Shown piece after piece: positions 6,901 to 9,009 of a DNA stretch of 9,009 nt. Below the pieces are notes generated by a model that did not search any database, was not told the origin of the DNA, and was given only the letters and a program-made list of their open reading frames with translations. Every line of letters begins with the position of its first letter. The first letter of the stretch is position 1. Source of the DNA: Methanosphaera sp. SHI613. Lineage in GTDB: Archaea > Methanobacteriota > Methanobacteria > Methanobacteriales > Methanobacteriaceae. The stretch lies in assembly GCA_003266145.1 (NCBI GenBank), contig MVJJ01000022.1, forward strand, positions 1 to 9,009. Direction: 5' to 3'. The translations under genes and the position numbers were made by a program.

Positions 6901-7810
6901 TGCAATATACATAAACACTGCCAACACAACTATTGATACTAGTGTATTTTCAAATAACCAAGTAAATGGTATCAACGTTACTGGAGGAGCTATTAAAAAA
7001 GTATCAGGTAACTTGACAGTGATGCGTACAAACATGGCATATAACAAACTGACTGGTTCAGGTTATAATATAGGTGGAGCAATAATAAACCTTAACGGTT
7101 ATTTATGTCTCATAAATTCAACCATTAATTCAAATAACGTATCAAGTACAAATAACTGTGGAGCTGCAGGTATTTACTCACAAAATAGTGTAACTGCAAT
7201 CTATAATTCAACAATCACATCAAATAATGCATTAGGTAAAAATGTATTTGGTGGAGCTATCCAAAACTTTAACACGTTCCTAATATTATCATGCACTAAC
7301 TTCACATATAATACCGCAACAGCTACAAATGGTCAGGTTGTTGGAGCAGCCATTAATCAAAACAATGGATCTGTGTCAATTGAAAATAGTAGATTCCATA
7401 GAAATACCGCAAGGGCAAGTGATGCATATGCCGGAGCTTTATATTTCGTTGGAAATAATATCACGATAAATCAGACTCAGTTCAATCAGAACATAGCTAA
7501 TGGAACAAACTTGGGAGCAGCCGGAGCAGTATTTGTCAATGCCAATTCAAGTATTTATAAATGTAACTTTACGTCTAACCAAGCACTCGGTAAGTCCAAT
7601 GGTGGAGGAGCAATAATCTCTGCATTAAACCTTACTGCCAACAACAACAATTTCATATCAAACGTTGCTAGTGCTACGGGAAGTGCAATTTCAAACAGTG
7701 GTAAAAACATAAACATCAATAATAATTATTGGGGTTCAAGCAGTCCTTCATGGACTAAATTGTTACATGGTGTAACACAACCTTCAAAATACTCAACCAC
7801 TGCATTATGA
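3860..7810 (+). CDS. secreted adhesin-like protein: Ig-like repeats plus right-handed beta-helix
   Basis: Large surface/secreted protein of the adhesin-like class common in gut Methanobacteriales, presumed to mediate contact with other cells or host material. No specific ligand can be read from sequence. With ATT 3860 as start it has 1316 residues. Layout: signal peptide 1-25; Ser/Thr/Asn-rich linker 26-74; eight Ig-like domains of 90-97 residues (75-830); a segment opening YVSKNGNDD (833 on) typical of the cap of parallel beta-helix proteins; beta-helix turns with GGAI-type motifs (about 984-1252); and a closing NNYWGSSSP (1288-1296). Many N-x-S/T sequons suggest N-glycosylation outside the cell. 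Only 20 residues follow the NNYWG cap: there is no transmembrane helix, LPxTG-like signal or pseudomurein-binding repeat. It is therefore either shed, held by partners, or a shortened family member. If TTG 3899 were used, the signal peptide would lose its charged N-region. The reading frame is otherwise intact. It has its own TATA-like box and terminator. Confidence 0.88.
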   Translation: MNNKSIFILTTFILLLVFFTTAVSAQTDNSTSTDMNEVINNDYTEVSTNTTSNVMNDTKSTNINSNQNNSSKISPDITVPNKTAKTNTSVVLEAQVPDDAKGQALFKINGLTIGEAFRINGGLVKYDYKIPIYSSKNYTITFVYGGNNKYESKRTESILTLTKLNTTATIKSNRTTLAQGESVRFDVDIKNELNNGIVDAFAIKVNGQSIGVNKTGIDGKGYLYYTIPSTYKINNYTVELVYGDTNTAIGKRIYSTLRINNPTRIKLDNISKTKTHGLLRLKSIVLDKLSNNVTSGEVVYKINGITMGSVNVTNGVAIFEYQLPLYAPRNYTITALFGGNRYYKPSSTNGTLTLLKTNTNLSTQDTLNVGKSNNINITAVDGSNNPIDNFNLRLLINKKEVGSYHIENGTVIIDYELNNLDSTKPINATVIFDANKFYEKSTLEINVTNPTTITLSDIPSNKTTGTIYLNATVTDGLNNNVNGGKVEFKLDDRSLFNITVKDGQVKSSYRLSSIEAKKHNITAVYHGNDYYQDSSTSKEFTAELSNIKLSTRNKTMIVNKANEMNITVKDEFNKNVPNGTIRLLINNNEVAKYDVVNSKAVINYMLNNINPTKQTTAILVYDANNFYNESTMNITIINPTKINISTADTKTTKLLYINATVIDSFNRNVSSGEVEFYLDGKPVLNATVNNGLVKTSYRLPLITGQVHNLTAKYLGYNNYQTSNTTESVNILKLNTKITPIDVNLKVGSFNKTDVKVLDELNNPVQKGILRLYVNNQEIGNFSVKNGTSKVIFQSPNNNSNCVMNYKLEYIDNHYYINSTATAKINVLPLNVVYVSKNGNDDNLGDVKHPYKTIKYATSHVNAEGIVYINPGEYDESNIILNQSTNIYGINSSSNVIINPSQNGYIFNNINTTSNLTLVNITIRNAKINAVNSSAVISKGPLTVFACNFENNQATAADSSSSIYASNYLAISSSNFNKNSAKSNGGAIKALGHRVIILNSKFTNNSINANNAGGAAIYINTANTTIDTSVFSNNQVNGINVTGGAIKKVSGNLTVMRTNMAYNKLTGSGYNIGGAIINLNGYLCLINSTINSNNVSSTNNCGAAGIYSQNSVTAIYNSTITSNNALGKNVFGGAIQNFNTFLILSCTNFTYNTATATNGQVVGAAINQNNGSVSIENSRFHRNTARASDAYAGALYFVGNNITINQTQFNQNIANGTNLGAAGAVFVNANSSIYKCNFTSNQALGKSNGGGAIISALNLTANNNNFISNVASATGSAISNSGKNININNNYWGSSSPSWTKLLHGVTQPSKYSTTAL
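4082..6349 (+). repeat. four tandem A-B pairs of Ig-like domains (about 186-193 residues per pair)
   Basis: Protein repeats within the adhesin-like gene. Approximate domain borders in bases: A0 4082-4351, B0 4352-4639, A1 4640-4930, B1 4931-5203, A2 5204-5491, B2 5492-5770, A3 5771-6058, B3 6059-6349. From A1 on, A domains open with NPT and carry SGEVxF/Y-type strands, then SYRLP-like and HNxTAxYxGNxYY endings. B domains carry the pattern G-(I/L)RL-x-(I/V)NN-x-E and, in B1 and B2, end in FDANKFY-like strands. The first pair is the most divergent. Resembles bacterial Ig-like (Big_3-type) folds by eye. Divergence at protein and DNA level argues that the duplications are old. Confidence 0.75.
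6806..7615 (+). repeat. ten GGAI-type beta-helix repeats at about 30-residue spacing
   Basis: GGAI or close variants (GGAA, GAAG, GAAI, AGAL, GAVF) occur with their key glycines near residues 984, 1012, 1042, 1072, 1101, 1131, 1162, 1192, 1222 and 1250. Between them lie recurring (N/S)xFxxN-like turns. This matches the Chlamydia polymorphic-membrane-protein type repeat, which builds parallel beta-helices. The even spacing implies stacked, uniform rungs and no inserted domain. Confidence 0.75.
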
Positions 7811-7811
7811 A

Positions 7812-7848
7812 TAATGAGTTAATCTTATTATTCATTAATTTTTTTTTT
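7812..7848 (+). terminator. weak stem plus long T-run after the adhesin-like gene
   Basis: TAATGA (7812-7817) can pair with TCATTA (7832-7837), followed at 7839-7848 by about ten T. The T-run alone would be enough for archaeal termination; the 6-bp stem is AT-rich and weak. Confidence 0.55.
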
Positions 7849-7898
7849 AATCTCCACCATTTTATGAATATCTTTTTTTCGATAATTTTATTAATATG

Positions 7899-7906
7899 TT
7901 TAAATA
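7899..7906 (+). promoter_or_regulatory. candidate TATA box for the CMD-family gene
   Basis: TTTAAATA is placed so that a start site some 25-30 nt downstream gives a leader of about 20-25 nt before ATG 7952. Other AT-rich boxes nearby make the choice uncertain. Confidence 0.3.
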
Positions 7907-7951
7907 ATTGTATGAACAAAATATTACTTAATATAATAAATGGTGTGTATA

Positions 7952-8725
7952 ATGAACTACAATGATAAAGCACAAGAAAATATTGATGAGTTATTAGTAA
8001 ATTATAATTCTATTTTTGAGAAAACCGACCCTGAATTTGATGAGATATTTCATAATTTCACTTTTGATGAATGCATATCAAATTCAAGTTTAGATTCCAG
8101 AAGAAAGTTGCTTGTAATTCTTGCTTCATTAATATCCAATCAATCACTGAATATGTTCAAAATATATTTAGAATGTGCCATTGATTATGGTATTAGTCCT
8201 GTAGAGTTAAAGGAATTGTTATATCAGTCCGTACCTTATATTGGTATGGCAAAGGCATATGACTTTATAGAAGAATCTAATTATGTATTTGATGAAAAGG
8301 GAATATCAGTGCCACTGGCAGGTCAATCCACGACAACTGCTAAAAATAGGCATGAGGAAGGTTTAAATAAACAATTCGAATATTTCGGTAAGGACATGAT
8401 TACTAGCATGAATGAATCCACACCCGATAATCAGAAGCATTTCAATGACTTCTTAGCAGGTTTCTGTTTTGGAGACTTTTATACAAGAGGTGGATTGAAC
8501 GATCAGGATAGGGAATTAATAACATTCACTTTCATAGCATCCCTTCGTGGTTGTGAAAACCAACTACGTGGTCATACAGCAGGTAATTTGAATGTTGGCA
8601 ATACCGTAGAAGATTTGATAGGTACCATAACGATACTTCTACCATTCAATGGTTTTCCAAGAACATTAAATGCCATGGCTATTATAAATGAAATAGCTGA
8701 AGCAATGGGTGATAAAAAAGATTAA
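7952..8725 (+). CDS. carboxymuconolactone decarboxylase (CMD) family protein, two CMD domains
   Basis: All-helical CMD/AhpD-superfamily protein of 257 residues with two related halves. The first (about 48-115) has RRKLLVILASL and an AIDYGISPVELKELLYQSVPYIG helix pair. The second (about 150-250) has DRELITFTFIASLRG, CENQLRGHT (201-209, with His208), then NVGNTVEDLIGT and LLPFNGFPRTLNA. The CxxC pair of AhpD-type disulfide reductases is absent, and the first half lacks the corresponding His, so peroxidase activity is not supported. The decarboxylase name is only a family label; substrate unknown. ATG 7952 is preferred over in-frame ATG 7940 because GGTG (7942-7945) lies 6 nt ahead of it. The following gene is a probable cupin, a pairing often seen for this family. 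No T-run separates the two, so co-transcription is possible. Confidence 0.88.
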   Translation: MNYNDKAQENIDELLVNYNSIFEKTDPEFDEIFHNFTFDECISNSSLDSRRKLLVILASLISNQSLNMFKIYLECAIDYGISPVELKELLYQSVPYIGMAKAYDFIEESNYVFDEKGISVPLAGQSTTTAKNRHEEGLNKQFEYFGKDMITSMNESTPDNQKHFNDFLAGFCFGDFYTRGGLNDQDRELITFTFIASLRGCENQLRGHTAGNLNVGNTVEDLIGTITILLPFNGFPRTLNAMAIINEIAEAMGDKKD

Positions 8726-8726
8726 A

Positions 8727-8755
8727 TGATTAATCAATCTAGAAGTATGTATACT
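8727..8755 (+). promoter_or_regulatory. two small palindromes between the CMD gene and the structured element
   Basis: TGATTAATCA (8727-8736) is a perfect 10-bp palindrome just after the CMD stop. AGTAT-GT-ATACT (8744-8755) is a second inverted repeat. They could be operator or promoter elements for the downstream gene. No regulator is identified. Confidence 0.25.
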
Positions 8756-8774
8756 GGAATAATTGTGTACATTA

Positions 8775-8863
8775 TTAATTGAGTTTACGGATACCGAAGC
8801 TCATTGAAAGTGGTTATAGGTATCCTATGATTATGAAAAAATTAAAGGTCTAAACTCGATTAA
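8775..8863 (+). promoter_or_regulatory. long-range base-paired element ahead of the cupin gene (candidate cis-regulatory RNA)
   Basis: Outer stem: 8775-8787 pairs with 8851-8863 (13 bp, one G-U), with core GAGTTTA/TAAACTC. Inner stem: GGATACC (8789-8795) pairs with GGTATCC (8819-8825), 7 perfect bp. A 23-nt loop (8796-8818) and a 25-nt joining segment (8826-8850) remain. TCAT (8801-8804) in the loop could pair with ATGA (8827-8830) as a pseudoknot. The outer stem ends 4 nt before the AAGGTG ribosome-binding site (8868-8873) of the next gene. I recognise no known riboswitch class. Alternatives are a small inverted-repeat (MITE-like) insertion or a protein-binding site. Confidence 0.5.
8827..8853 (+). 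CDS. possible 8-codon leader ORF inside the structured element
   Basis: ATG 8827 opens MIMKKLKV and stops at TAA 8851-8853. An AGGT at 8818-8821 lies 5 nt before the start, within the 3' arm of the inner stem. The stop codon is the first three bases of the outer stem's 3' arm. Translation would therefore open both stems. It is very short and could be chance. Confidence 0.2.
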   Translation: MIMKKLKV

Positions 8864-8878
8864 AAAGAAGGTGTTAAA

Positions 8879-9009
8879 ATGAGTGAAGATAAGATATTGT
8901 TTGGAAAAGGTGAAGAAAATCCTTTTGGTGAATTTTTTATTGGTAAAAGTTATTTGAATATTTTAGCAAGTGAAGGTATTCTTGTAGCCAATGTTACATT
9001 TGAACCTGG
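8879..9009 (+). CDS. probable cupin-domain protein (3' end outside window)
   Basis: Only the first 43 codons are present, starting MSEDKILFGKGEENPFGEFF. A ribosome-binding site AAGGTG (8868-8873) lies 5 nt before ATG 8879. The segment YLNILASEGILVANVTFEPG matches by eye the N-terminal strands of small single-domain cupins, in which FEPG is normally followed by a metal-binding histidine motif that here lies outside the window. Such cupins are frequent neighbours of CMD-family genes and are often tied to redox or aromatic/quinone chemistry, but no substrate can be assigned. It may be read from the CMD promoter or from its own start within 8726-8774. The 89-nt paired element immediately upstream suggests control at leader level. 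Confidence 0.65.
   Translation, partial: MSEDKILFGKGEENPFGEFFIGKSYLNILASEGILVANVTFEP

Noticed and set aside
4082..7615. Repeated DNA in the adhesin-like gene as a CRISPR or mobile repeat
   Set aside because: The repetition is at protein level only; there are no identical short DNA repeats with regular spacers and no transposase.
7940..7951. ATG 7940 as the start of the CMD-family gene
   Set aside because: No Shine-Dalgarno precedes it, whereas GGTG at 7942-7945 is spaced for ATG 7952.
7755..7973. Reverse-strand open frame of 72 codons over the 7811-7939 gap
   Set aside because: It overlaps both flanking genes, consists largely of Lys/Ile/Phe codons from AT-rich terminator DNA, and shows no recognisable domain.
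8781..8857. tRNA-sized (77-nt) segment with 7-bp complementary ends
   Set aside because: There is no T-arm consensus (GGTTCRA), no D-arm, and the inner 7-bp stem is not compatible with a cloverleaf.

Overview
The window is AT-rich and reads as a chromosomal segment of a methanogenic archaeon of the order Methanobacteriales. Methanosphaera (M. stadtmanae or a close relative) is the best guess. The basis is the gene order (type II isopentenyl-diphosphate isomerase, archaeal RNase J, short-chain isoprenyl diphosphate synthase), the archaeal TATA-like promoters and oligo-T ends, and a giant Asn/Thr/Ser-rich 'adhesin-like protein' of the kind that is abundant in gut Methanobacteriales. The organism assignment is inferred from recognition, not from a database search.

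Layout, all genes on the + strand. (1) Bases 2-2989 hold a tightly packed operon: the 3' two thirds of fni, then rnj (TTG start, 1 nt after the fni stop), then idsA (the rnj stop codon lies inside the idsA Shine-Dalgarno). fni supplies DMAPP by isomerising IPP, and idsA condenses the C5 units into the prenyl chains of archaeal ether lipids. RNase J is an RNA-decay enzyme encoded between them. (2) After an oligo-T end, 3168-3671 encodes a bacterial-type non-haem ferritin with a complete ferroxidase centre, closed by a hairpin terminator whose loop is the stop codon. (3) Bases 3860-7810 encode a 1316-residue secreted adhesin-like protein: signal peptide, Ser/Thr/Asn linker, eight Ig-like domains arranged as four A-B pairs, then a right-handed beta-helix with ten GGAI-type repeats about 30 residues apart. 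Its only start codon that fits both the ribosome-binding site and the full signal peptide is ATT. (4) Bases 7952-8725 encode a two-domain carboxymuconolactone-decarboxylase-family protein. It is followed by a 153-nt gap with two small palindromes and a long-range base-paired element, and then by the start of a probable cupin gene (8879 to the window end).

The two items most deserving a second look are the AUU initiation of the adhesin-like protein and the structured element at 8775-8863, which sits just ahead of the cupin ribosome-binding site and contains an 8-codon mini-ORF. No rRNA, tRNA, CRISPR array or insertion sequence was seen. No gap between convincing genes exceeds 300 bases.
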